NCBI GenBank assembly: GCA_030647575.1
Contig: JAUSJS010000190.1
Location: 1 to 10,139 of the forward strand
DNA length: 10,139 nt
Reading direction: 5' to 3'
From: Candidatus Limnocylindrales bacterium
GTDB taxonomy: Bacteria; Chloroflexota; Limnocylindria; Limnocylindrales; CSP1-4
In this document: positions 1 to 6,428 of the stretch, piece after piece
Numbering within the stretch: the stretch's first letter is position 1
Layout of the letters: every line of letters starts with the position of its first letter
Position numbers and translations under genes: made by a program
The notes under the pieces: model-generated
Seen by the model: only the letters and a program-made list of their open reading frames with translations
What the model was told of the DNA's origin: nothing
The model's database searches: none

Positions 1-83
1 AGCCAGAACGTGTACGTGACATTCGCGCCGACCGCGACGATCGCCGACGCGACGTGGATGAGCTTCAGCAGCAGAAGCTCCAC
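1..83 (-). CDS. Partial small membrane protein, DUF2269-like (5' end only)
   Basis: Only the first ~28 codons are in the window; the gene continues past the left edge. The visible N-terminus (LLLLKLIHVASAIVAVGA, then NVTYTFWL) is a hydrophobic helix with an internal His, then a Gly-Ala-Asn turn. This resembles the first segment of DUF2269-type predicted integral membrane proteins (LLKxLHVxxAIxxVGxN), a family with no firm function. I place the start at GTG 83 because GGAGG sits 5 nt before it on the minus strand. An in-frame ATG at 95 would add four residues but has no visible ribosome site. The gene is divergent from the MerR regulator. The family call rests on about 28 residues and is tentative. 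Confidence 0.6.
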   Translation of the reverse strand, partial: MELLLLKLIHVASAIVAVGANVTYTFW

Positions 84-220
84 TTCGACCTCCATGGATA
101 CGGGCCGCCCCTGTAGCGCGGACCGGCAATTTGGCCACTAACTTACTTCCATTCAGGAGCAGGCGATGGGCCGGACGACCCGAGCCGAACGGTCCGAACG
201 TCACGGCGGGCGGCACCCTC

Positions 221-253
221 ACCTTCACGCGAACGTCAAGGTTGTGGTATCGT
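221..253 (+). promoter_or_regulatory. MerR-type operator/promoter of the regulator-exporter operon
   Basis: Positions 221-242 form an imperfect palindrome, ACCTT-n-ACG-n4-CGT-n-AAGGT, with all eight arm positions paired on each side. This is the form of operator that MerR-family proteins bind between widely spaced -35 and -10 boxes. A TAnnnT hexamer (TATCGT, 248-253) follows 5 bp downstream. A -35 box is poor (around 219-224, CTCACC). The hexamer lies only 5-8 nt before the ATG codons at 259 and 262, so the transcript would be nearly or fully leaderless. The half-site GAACGTCA also occurs at 196-203, 35 bp upstream. The palindrome is seen directly; its binding by the adjacent regulator is inferred. 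Confidence 0.62.
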
Positions 254-258
254 CCGAG

Positions 259-756
259 ATGATGAACCACACCACCGAGACCCGGCTGTTGCGCATCAAC
301 GAGGTCGCGGCGGAGGCAGGCCTCACCACCCGCGCGATTCGCTACTACGAGGAGCTCGGGCTGCTGGAGCCGGCCGCCCGATCGGACGGCGACTACCGGC
401 TTTACGACCAGTCGGACCTCGAGCGCCTGCTGTTCATTCGCGGCCTTCGCGACGACGCGGGATTCTCGCTCGCCCAGATCGGCCAGCTCCTCGAGGACGA
501 GGCGGCGCGGGAACGCAATCGCGAGCGCTTCCGCGAGACCCGTGATCCGGCCGAGCGCCGGGCGCTGGTCGTTGATGCCCGCGATCGGGTCGATCGTCAG
601 GTCGAGATTCTCGAAGCCAAGGCGGCGCGCCTGAGAACCATGATCGAGGAGGTGCGGGTACGCCGACGCCACCTCGACGCCCACCTCGTCGAGCTCGACG
701 GCGGGCCGTCGCCGCATCCCGATCGGCCCGCGCCCGCCGAGCACGCCGCCCGATGA
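259..756 (+). CDS. MerR-family transcriptional regulator
   Basis: This 165-residue regulator has a typical MerR N-terminal winged helix-turn-helix (about residues 9-78). It begins LLRINEVAAEAGLTTRAIRYYEE, with the IRYYEE and GDYRLY signatures, followed by LxxIRGLRDxGFSLAQI. Residues ~95-140 are rich in Arg, Glu and Leu and look like the antiparallel dimerisation coiled coil. There is no cysteine, so it is unlikely to be a metal or redox sensor; there is also no separate ligand domain. I chose ATG 259 (or 262) because it sits just after the operator and where MerR domains normally begin. An in-frame ATG at 166 has AGGAG 6 nt upstream and would add 31 residues without MerR similarity, encoded across the operator; it cannot be excluded. 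The stop overlaps the exporter start (ATGA), so the two are probably co-translated and co-regulated. The inducer is unknown. Confidence 0.9.
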   Translation: MMNHTTETRLLRINEVAAEAGLTTRAIRYYEELGLLEPAARSDGDYRLYDQSDLERLLFIRGLRDDAGFSLAQIGQLLEDEAARERNRERFRETRDPAERRALVVDARDRVDRQVEILEAKAARLRTMIEEVRVRRRHLDAHLVELDGGPSPHPDRPAPAEHAAR

Positions 757-2072
757 TCGGTCGCGCGACGTTCGCTCGCGAACGCCTGACCGGATCGCGC
801 GGGGTCACGGCGTTCCAGCACCGAAACTACCGGCTCTTCTTCAGCGGGCAGCTGATCTCGCTCGTCGGGACCTGGATGCAGCAGGTCGCCCAGGCCTGGC
901 TCGTCCTGCAGCTCACCGGCGACCCGATCTGGCTGGGCATCGTCGCGACCGCCCAGTTCCTGCCCGTCATGGTCCTCGGCCTGTTCGCGGGCGTCGCCGC
1001 CGACGCCTTGCCCAAGCGGCGCGTCCTGCTGGCGGCGCAGACCGCGATGATGGTCCTCGCGTTCGTGCTCGCGGCGCTCGTGATCACCGGCGTCGTCCAG
1101 GTCTGGATGATCGTGCTGCTGGCATTCCTGCTCGGCATCGCCAACGCCGTCGATATGCCGGTCCGCCAGTCGTTCGCGGTCGAGCTCGTCGGGCGCGAGC
1201 ACGTCGGCAATGCCGTCGCCCTCAACTCGGCCATGTTCAACGGGGCGCGGATCGTCGGTCCGGCTGCTGCCGGCCTGGCGATCGGGGCGTTCGGGGTGGC
1301 GGCCGCGTTCCTCATCAACGGCCTGAGCTTCCTCGCCGTCATGATCGGTCTGCGCCTGATCGACGAGCGCGAGCTCCAGCTTCCACCCCGAATCGACCGC
1401 CCCACCTCGGCTCGGGCCGTTGTGCAGAACCTGGCCGAAGGCCTCGACTACGTTCGCCGGACGCCGGTCGTGCTGCTCGCCGTCGTTGTTGTCGGCAGCG
1501 TCGCCACGGTCGGCATGAACTGGGGCGTGCTCATCCCGGCGTTCGCCCAGGGCGAGCTCAAGAGCGACGCGGCTGGCTACGGCTTCCTCATGGCCGCCTC
1601 GGGCGTCGGCTCGCTCCTCGCGGCGCTGCGGCTCGTGTTCGGCGGCCGACCTCGCCCGAGCCGCCTCGCCATTGGCGCCCTGATCCTGGGGGTTGCGTCG
1701 GTGGCACTGGCCGCGTCGCGGGTCTTCCCGGCATCGCTTGGGCTGATGGTGGTCGTCGGGTTCGGGTCGATCCTGATGGCGGCGACCGGCAACACGACCA
1801 TCCAGATGGCCGTCCCGGACCACCTCCGCGGCCGAGTGATGAGCGTCTACACGACGGTCTTCAGCGCCTCGGTCCCGATCGGCGGTCTCGCGATGGGCGC
1901 GGTGGCGTCGGGCCTCGGGGCGTCGGTCGCGATCGGGCTCGGTGGCATCCTGACGCTCGCAGTGGGCCTCGGCGCGCTCGTCTGGGGACGGCGAGGCGCG
2001 TTCGCGATCCCGGCCTCGCCCGCCACGTCGGCCGGTCTTGCACCTGGGGCTGGAGCCGTGCACCCGCGTTGA
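753..2072 (+). CDS. MFS exporter of the MFS_3 (EntS-like) type
   Basis: A 439-residue polytopic membrane protein with about a dozen hydrophobic stretches. The opening FQHRNYRLFFSGQLISLVGT, then WMQQVAQAWLVLQLTGD, is characteristic of the MFS_3 / transmembrane secretion effector family, which contains the enterobactin exporter EntS and many drug-efflux relatives. The MFS loop 2-3 motif is visible as G80-VAAD84-ALPKRR90. The other half of the protein contains DHLRGRVMSVYTTVF, the equivalent conserved loop before a late helix. The protein should export a small molecule by proton antiport at the inner membrane. It overlaps the MerR gene by 4 bp, so a ligand-responsive regulator probably controls it. 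It converges on the biosynthetic-looking minus-strand operon, but no sequence evidence shows that it exports that operon's product. The substrate is unknown. Confidence 0.92.
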   Translation: MIGRATFARERLTGSRGVTAFQHRNYRLFFSGQLISLVGTWMQQVAQAWLVLQLTGDPIWLGIVATAQFLPVMVLGLFAGVAADALPKRRVLLAAQTAMMVLAFVLAALVITGVVQVWMIVLLAFLLGIANAVDMPVRQSFAVELVGREHVGNAVALNSAMFNGARIVGPAAAGLAIGAFGVAAAFLINGLSFLAVMIGLRLIDERELQLPPRIDRPTSARAVVQNLAEGLDYVRRTPVVLLAVVVVGSVATVGMNWGVLIPAFAQGELKSDAAGYGFLMAASGVGSLLAALRLVFGGRPRPSRLAIGALILGVASVALAASRVFPASLGLMVVVGFGSILMAATGNTTIQMAVPDHLRGRVMSVYTTVFSASVPIGGLAMGAVASGLGASVAIGLGGILTLAVGLGALVWGRRGAFAIPASPATSAGLAPGAGAVHPR

Positions 2073-2086
2073 CCCCCAAGGTCAAC
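2068..2086. terminator. Hairpin spanning both convergent stop codons
   Basis: GTTGACC (2068-2074), a 5-nt loop (2075-2079) and GGTCAAC (2080-2086) form a perfect 7-bp stem. The TGA of the exporter (2070-2072) lies in the left arm and the TGA of the ketosynthase (2084-2082 on the minus strand) in the right arm. The structure reads the same on both strands, so it could slow or end transcription from both sides. There is no T-run on either side, so classic intrinsic termination is not shown. Confidence 0.5.
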
Positions 2087-3347
2087 CCTCGACGGCTCCG
2101 AGCACCAGCGCCGCGTTGAGCCCGCCGAACCCGAACGAGGTCGAGAGCACGCGTCGGTAGTCGCCTGGCCGGCCGGCCCAGAGCAGTCCGGGTAACAGCG
2201 CCGCGGTCTCCGGGTCCGGTTCGAAGAGGTTCGCCGAGGCCGGCGCCCAACCGTCGCGGATCGCCAGGGCGCAGATGGCCGCCTCGATCGCGCCGGAGGC
2301 CCCGAGTGGGTGCCCGTAGAGCGCCTTGGTGCCGCTGACAGGAACGGTCCCGGCGCGGTTGCCGAGGGCCAGAGCGATCGCTCGGGCCTCCGCGATGTCG
2401 CCCAGCGGTGTCGAGGAGGCGTGCGCGTTGACGTAGTCGATCTCGCTCGCTTCGACGCCGCCGTCCGCCAGGGCGATGGTCGCCGCGCGAGCCGACTCGC
2501 GACCGTCGGCTCGTGGCTGGACCATGTGGTACGCGTCCGAGGTCGCGCCGTACCCGAGCAGCTCGGCGTAGGGCACGGCCCCGCGGCGCTCCGCCACTTC
2601 GGCCACCTCGAGCACGAGCAGCGCCGCGCCCTCACCCATGACGAAGCCGTCACGCGCCGCATCGAAGGGCCGGGCCGCTCGGCCCGGGTCGGCGTTGTGA
2701 CCCGCCGACAGCGCCCGGATGATGTCGAAGGCACCGAACGCCAGCGGGCTCAGCGGGATCTCGCAGCCGCCGGCGATGGCGGCATCGACCCGGCCCTCCC
2801 GGAGGTCTCCGAGCGCCTCCCCGAGGGCGACCGCTCCCGACGCGCACGAGTTCGCGGTCGACAGGATCGGGCCACGCACCTCGAGCGCGATGCCGAGATT
2901 CGCCGGCGCCGCTCCGCCGAACACGGCCAGGGCCAGGTTCGGTGCCACCTGGCGGATTCCGCGCTCCAGATATCGCGTGTGCTGTTCCTCGGCGTAGGCG
3001 ATGCCACCGAGCGCGGAGCCCAGGTAGATCCCGATGCGCTCCGGAGCGGCCGCGCCAGCCGCGCCCGGCGTCATGCGCGCGTCGTCGAGCGCGAGACGCC
3101 CGGCGACGAGGCCGAACTGGCTGAATCGATCGAGCTGTCGGGCGGTCTTGGGAGGCATCCAGGCCTGCGGATCGAAATCGTCGACCTGGGCCGCGACCTG
3201 GCTCCGGAATGGGCTCGGATCGAAGCGATCGATCCGCTTGACCGCGGATTGGTCGGCGCGCAGTCCGGCGCGAAACGCCTCCACGCCCGTCCCAATCGGC
3301 GTGATGACCCCGATTCCCGTGATCCAGATCCGCCGACGATCACTCAT
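2082..3347 (-). CDS. FabF-like beta-ketoacyl-ACP synthase (KAS II fold)
   Basis: A full-length (421 aa) condensing enzyme that would join an acyl group to a malonyl-ACP-derived extender in the cytoplasm. It opens RIWITGIGVITPIGTG, typical of FabF. The triad is present: nucleophile Cys168 in TANSCASGA, His309 in NAHASSTPLGD, and His346 in the GTKALYGHPLGASGA block (Lys341). The C-terminal STSFGFGGLNAALV (402-415) is also conserved. Because the Cys is kept, this is a catalytic ketosynthase and not a chain-length factor. HASSTP replaces the usual HGTSTP, a mild variant seen in other KAS II proteins. ATG 3347 overlaps the SRPBCC stop by 4 bp (ATGA), making this the last gene of the five-gene operon. 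That context argues for a specialised pathway over housekeeping fatty-acid synthesis. No acyl carrier protein or ketoreductase is encoded nearby. Confidence 0.93.
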   Translation of the reverse strand: MSDRRRIWITGIGVITPIGTGVEAFRAGLRADQSAVKRIDRFDPSPFRSQVAAQVDDFDPQAWMPPKTARQLDRFSQFGLVAGRLALDDARMTPGAAGAAAPERIGIYLGSALGGIAYAEEQHTRYLERGIRQVAPNLALAVFGGAAPANLGIALEVRGPILSTANSCASGAVALGEALGDLREGRVDAAIAGGCEIPLSPLAFGAFDIIRALSAGHNADPGRAARPFDAARDGFVMGEGAALLVLEVAEVAERRGAVPYAELLGYGATSDAYHMVQPRADGRESARAATIALADGGVEASEIDYVNAHASSTPLGDIAEARAIALALGNRAGTVPVSGTKALYGHPLGASGAIEAAICALAIRDGWAPASANLFEPDPETAALLPGLLWAGRPGDYRRVLSTSFGFGGLNAALVLGAVEG

Positions 3348-3853
3348 GTCCGTAGATTCGTCGTCGGCGCCCGATCGGACTCCGAGAGGCGCAGCGGTGC
3401 CTCGACCAACGCCTCCGCGAGCGCCTTGAAGGTCGCCAGGGTGCGCCCGGCGATCGGCCGGGTGAACCAGCGGTCGACGAAGGCGGCAAATCCGGGCACT
3501 CGAGGCCGGAAGTCATGGTCGATCGAGACGCGGCAGCCGGTCGCGGTCGGCTCGATGCGCCAGGTGACGTCCATCCCCCTGGTCGCGCCGGCCACGTGGA
3601 CGAAGCGCAGCTGGTACGACTCGGGTTCGCTCCAGGTCAGCGAGCGCCAGGCGACCGGCAGCCCGAGGCCCAACACCGCGAGCAGCGGTCGACGCGCCAC
3701 GAAATCGACGACGAGCGAGCCGTCCGGGCGGCGCTCGACGACCCGCGAACGGACGTAGTGGGGGAGCAGCCGCTCCCAGCTCCCGACGTCGCGAGCCAGC
3801 CGGAAGACGAGGTCCGGCGGCGCGCCGATCTCAATGCCGATGGTGGTCCGCAC
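3344..3853 (-). CDS. SRPBCC-family protein (polyketide cyclase / COQ10-like fold)
   Basis: A 169-residue protein with the START/Bet v1-like (SRPBCC) layout. A first strand, TTIGIEIGAPPDLVFRLARD (3-22), leads into VGSWERLLPHYVRSRVVER. Central strands follow, and RWFTRPIAGRTLATFKALAE near residues 127-146 is the long C-terminal helix. Relatives act as aromatase/cyclases of polyketides, as ubiquinone-binding COQ10 proteins or as hydrophobic ligand carriers. Beside a ketosynthase, a cyclase or carrier role for a poly-beta-keto or lipid intermediate is the natural guess, but no catalytic residue can be assigned. The start is GTG 3853, 3 nt after the Nudix stop, and the end overlaps the ketosynthase start. 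The last ~20 residues (APLRLSESDRAPTTNLRT) look like a disordered tail. Confidence 0.85.
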   Translation of the reverse strand: MRTTIGIEIGAPPDLVFRLARDVGSWERLLPHYVRSRVVERRPDGSLVVDFVARRPLLAVLGLGLPVAWRSLTWSEPESYQLRFVHVAGATRGMDVTWRIEPTATGCRVSIDHDFRPRVPGFAAFVDRWFTRPIAGRTLATFKALAEALVEAPLRLSESDRAPTTNLRT

Positions 3854-3856
3854 GGC

Positions 3857-4291
3857 TCAGCGCCTGCCCCTGGCGACCAGATCGAGCGCCCGGCGAGCCA
3901 GCTCGCCCAGGTGCAGGCGCGCGGCCTCCTCGGGCGTGAACCAGGCACAGGCATCCGTCGTTCCCTCCGCCTCGTCGCGCAGCTCGCCGCCCGAGACGCG
4001 AACTCGGTAGACGATGCGGATGGCGTGAAGCGCACCCGCACCCTCGCCACGTCCGACGAGCCGGTCGTTGACCTCGAGGAGGCTCAGGATCTCGCCGCTC
4101 TGGCCCGTCTCCTCGGACAGCTCGCGCAGGACGGCGGCCTCGGGTGGCTCGCCGAACTCCAGGCCGCCGCCTGGCAGCGTCCAGACCTCGCCGGGAATGA
4201 CCGACGGTGCGATCCGGCAGAGCAGGATCCTGCCCGCGGCGTCGAAGCAGACCGCGTACGCGGCGACCCGGGTTCGTCCGACGTCGCTCAC
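3857..4291 (-). CDS. Nudix hydrolase
   Basis: A 144-residue Nudix-fold pyrophosphohydrolase with a complete Nudix box: G42-x5-E48-x7-R56-E57-L58-x-E60-E61-x-G63. The Glu residues bind the catalytic metal. WTLPGGGLEFGE precedes the box, as in MutT/ADP-ribose-type members. Nudix enzymes cleave X-linked diphosphates such as (d)NTPs, nucleotide sugars, NADH, CoA or isoprenyl diphosphates; the box does not tell which. I chose GTG 4291 because it overlaps the oxidoreductase stop (GTGA) and begins just before the first strand (VAAYAVCFDAAGRILLCR). The frame stays open upstream to 4456, but that stretch is Arg/Pro-rich and antisense-like in composition. Its place in the middle of a tightly coupled biosynthetic-type operon is unusual and suggests a diphosphate-bearing intermediate or by-product, which is inference. 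Confidence 0.9.
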   Translation of the reverse strand: MSDVGRTRVAAYAVCFDAAGRILLCRIAPSVIPGEVWTLPGGGLEFGEPPEAAVLRELSEETGQSGEILSLLEVNDRLVGRGEGAGALHAIRIVYRVRVSGGELRDEAEGTTDACAWFTPEEAARLHLGELARRALDLVARGRR

Positions 4292-5517
4292 GGTGCCAGG
4301 AGCGCGGCGAGGTAGCGCGGATCGAGTGCGCGGCCGGCGGGGACGAGGTCGCCCATGACGAGGCCCATCGTCGCACGCACGGACGCGCGCGAGGCCACCC
4401 GCCTTGCCGCGTACTCGAACAGCTGCGGCCGGGCCAGGAACGCCTGGACGAGCCACGAGACCGCGTCCTTGGCCAGGAAACGCCGCTGCATCGCCCGGTC
4501 GTAGGCGGCGAGCGCTTCGTGGCGCCGGCTGCCGTCAACCGAGATGGCCCGCGCCGCCAGTTCCGCAGATGCCAGCGCCCGGTGCAGCCCTTCGCCGGTG
4601 AACGGGTCCAGGAATCCCGCGGCGTCGCCGATCAGCAGCCAGCCCTGGCCCCGCTGGCCGGTCGCACCTGCGCGCCTCGTAACGCGATGGCCGAGCGGCC
4701 ACGCGCCCGCGATCGAGTCGCATCGACGGCCGAATCGCCAGGCCGCCGGGTCGTCGGCAGTCGGCGGAATGGCCTCGACGATGGACCGAGCGACGGCTTC
4801 CGCGCCGTTCGCGGCGAGGGCCGGGCGCCAGGTCCCACCGAGGACGATCCCGACGTTGACCCGGCCGCCCGGGACGGGCGCAATCCCCACATACCCATCG
4901 CGCAGGACACACATCCGGGCGTCGCGCGGAGCGACCGGCTCGGGATCCTCGAGGTGGAAGGTGAGGGCGACCCGTGGAGCGAGCCGCGCGGGACGGGCCA
5001 CCGCGGCGGCCCGAGCCACCACTGAGCGCAACCCATCCGCGCCCACGATGACCGAGGCGCGCAGCCTGGCAAGCGTGCCGTCGGGCCCGCGCGTCGTGAG
5101 CTCACCGACATCGAGGGAGGCTTCGACGACGGCGACGCCCGGCCGCACGTCGGCGCCGGCCTCGCCCGCGAGCTCGAGCAGTGCCGGGTCCAGCCGCGAT
5201 CGGTCGAACCCGACGGCCGGCTCGCCACCCTCGTCCGCCCCGTAGGTCAACCGGAAGGTGGCGCCCCGCGGGGTCTCCACGCGCATCGCCGGGATCGGCC
5301 GGGCGACGGCCCGTACGGTCGCCTCGTCGAGACCGGTTCGACCCAGCGCCGCAACCGCGGCCGGTGACGCGAACACGCCACCGGCTCGCCACCGCCATCT
5401 CGGTGCTCGCTCCAGGACGACGACCTCGCGTCCGGCACGCGCCAGATGCGCGGCCAGAGCGGCGCCGGCGGGACCGCCACCCACGACCACCACCTCGACG
5501 CGCTCGGTGGCCGTCAC
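4288..5517 (-). CDS. FAD-dependent oxidoreductase, geranylgeranyl-reductase family
   Basis: A 409-residue flavoprotein of the geranylgeranyl reductase / FixC / PHBH-like class. The N-terminal Rossmann motif is GGGPAG (13-18) and ends with the ribose-binding Glu36 (VVVLE). The second FAD site is VGADGLRS (158-165). The GD motif is GWLLIGDAAGFLDPFTGEGL (292-311), of the form typical for geranylgeranyl reductases and related hydroxylases or halogenases. The protein would reduce or hydroxylate a lipidic or aromatic substrate, probably at the membrane face or in the cytosol. GTG 5517 overlaps the methyltransferase stop (GTGA), and the stop overlaps the Nudix start (GTGA), so it is tightly coupled on both sides. 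Flavoenzyme plus methyltransferase pairs are typical tailoring enzymes in alkylresorcinol, alkylquinone and prenyl-lipid pathways. Which reaction occurs here cannot be read from sequence. Confidence 0.92.
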   Translation of the reverse strand: MTATERVEVVVVGGGPAGAALAAHLARAGREVVVLERAPRWRWRAGGVFASPAAVAALGRTGLDEATVRAVARPIPAMRVETPRGATFRLTYGADEGGEPAVGFDRSRLDPALLELAGEAGADVRPGVAVVEASLDVGELTTRGPDGTLARLRASVIVGADGLRSVVARAAAVARPARLAPRVALTFHLEDPEPVAPRDARMCVLRDGYVGIAPVPGGRVNVGIVLGGTWRPALAANGAEAVARSIVEAIPPTADDPAAWRFGRRCDSIAGAWPLGHRVTRRAGATGQRGQGWLLIGDAAGFLDPFTGEGLHRALASAELAARAISVDGSRRHEALAAYDRAMQRRFLAKDAVSWLVQAFLARPQLFEYAARRVASRASVRATMGLVMGDLVPAGRALDPRYLAALLAP

Positions 5518-6290
5518 AGGTCACCGGCTCCGTGCGGATCCGGCACTCCTTCGGCGCTCCGCCCTGCGACGTCATGGGCGGCGTCCGGCGCCACCAGAGC
5601 GGCGATCCCGTAGCGCTGTCCGAAGGCTCCGCGACTCGTCCTGACCGGGAGCAACCCGGCCGCCCGGAGCATCGCCGCCATCTCGCCCGCCCGGTAGGCC
5701 CGCCGGACGGAGACCGGCGCATCGTGCCGGGTGAGGCGATTGCCGGTCAGCAGATGGCCGACCAGCCACGCCCCGACCAACCCGAGGCGACTCCGCTCGA
5801 GGTCGTTGACCACGATGCCCAGGCGAGCGACACGGCACATCTCGCGCAGCAGCTCGATTGCGGCGGTCGGTTCGAGGTGGTGGAGCACCAGCGAGGCGTG
5901 CGCGATATCGAACGATCGATCCGGGTAGCGGAGAGCTCGCCCGTCGCCGACGTGCAGCTCGAGGCCTTCCGTCGTGGCGATCGCCGGGTTCGCCCGGACG
6001 GCGGCTTCCAGGACCTCGGGCCGGGAGTCGATGCCGACCGCATGCAGGCGCCGGCCGCGCTGCCTGGCACGCGCGATCAGGGCCATCGGGATGTCCGCCC
6101 CACCGGTTCCCACGTCGAGCAGCGTCAGCTCGGCCCGATGGGCCGCGAGCGCCTCGATCGATGCGGCACTCAGGTCCACGCCACCCAGCCATCGGTTGAT
6201 CCGGCGCAGGTCGCGAAGGTTGCCGGCCAGGGCGGCCGGGTCGTCGAGCGGGCCGTCGAGCAGCTCGACGCCGTCGGTGAGGCGTTCCAT
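5514..6290 (-). CDS. Class I SAM-dependent methyltransferase
   Basis: A 258-residue class I methyltransferase and the first gene of the minus-strand operon. SAM motif I is LLDVGTGGADIP (57-68), the acidic residue after strand 2 is Asp88 (VGID), and GDGRALRYPDRSFDIAHASL (115-134) plus VLHHLEP carry motifs III-IV. The N-terminal NLRDLRRINRWLGG (24-37) is typical of methyltransferases that sit beside FAD oxidoreductases and type III polyketide synthases in quinone or alkylresorcinol clusters (recalled pattern, not searched). The target is probably O- or C-methylation of an aromatic or lipid hydroxyl. The start is ATG 6290: it lies just before the conserved region, and the open frame to 6794 upstream is antisense to the sugar kinase. 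The ribosome site is weak (GAGGA about 11 nt upstream). The stop overlaps the oxidoreductase start. Confidence 0.9.
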   Translation of the reverse strand: MERLTDGVELLDGPLDDPAALAGNLRDLRRINRWLGGVDLSAASIEALAAHRAELTLLDVGTGGADIPMALIARARQRGRRLHAVGIDSRPEVLEAAVRANPAIATTEGLELHVGDGRALRYPDRSFDIAHASLVLHHLEPTAAIELLREMCRVARLGIVVNDLERSRLGLVGAWLVGHLLTGNRLTRHDAPVSVRRAYRAGEMAAMLRAAGLLPVRTSRGAFGQRYGIAALVAPDAAHDVAGRSAEGVPDPHGAGDL

Positions 6291-6428
6291 CTGGGCGGCG
6301 ATCCTCGAGGTGCCGGCAATTCGGTGGCGACGTCGGCAACGCGCGCAGGCTACACGACGTCGAACGCGACGGCGACCCGACGGCCGACGGACTCCCCGCG
6401 CGGCCGGCGCGTGCCTACCATGCCCGCC
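6291..6428. promoter_or_regulatory. Divergent promoter region, methyltransferase operon / sugar kinase
   Basis: These 138 bp separate two divergent genes and must hold the promoter of the five-gene operon. On the minus strand the best -10-like box is TAGCCT (6352 down to 6347), which would give a leader of about 50 nt before ATG 6290; I see no convincing -35. CGTCG-aacg-CGACG (6358-6371) is a small perfect inverted repeat just upstream of that box. The palindromic octamer CGACGTCG appears at 6328-6335 and 6355-6362, on either side of the box. All of these are short and GC-rich and may be chance. Confidence 0.35.
6416..6428 (+). promoter_or_regulatory. Leaderless-type -10 element of the sugar kinase
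   Basis: TACCAT (6416-6421) matches four of six bases of TATAAT, including the key TA and final T. It is followed by seven bases, GCCCGCC, and then ATG 6429. Transcription starting 7 nt after the hexamer would begin at the A of ATG, giving a leaderless mRNA. The upstream in-frame ATG at 6420 overlaps the hexamer and so would not be transcribed. I see no good -35 box. Confidence 0.55.

Noticed and set aside
597..2063. 488-residue open frame on the minus strand under the regulator and exporter
   Set aside because: Arg/Asp/Glu/His-rich with no recognisable motif; it is the antisense shadow of the exporter, which has clear family features.
2310..3758. 482-residue open frame on the plus strand opposite the ketosynthase and SRPBCC genes
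   Set aside because: Low-complexity charged translation with no motifs; the minus strand there has complete, motif-bearing genes with coupled starts and stops.
6337..6352. TAGCCT-N7-TTG on the minus strand as a leaderless start of the methyltransferase
   Set aside because: The spacing fits the module, but TTG 6339 is out of frame with the methyltransferase (49 nt from ATG 6290).
6328..6362. Two copies of the palindrome CGACGTCG flanking the operon's candidate -10, as a paired operator
   Set aside because: The same octamer or close versions occur inside coding regions elsewhere (for example near 3783, 4280 and 7762), so the pair carries little weight here.
5181..6428. Long N-terminal extension of the sugar kinase frame (722 residues in total)
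   Set aside because: The extra part is antisense to the methyltransferase and flavoenzyme genes and has no similarity to kinases; the -10 element at 6416 fixes a later start.
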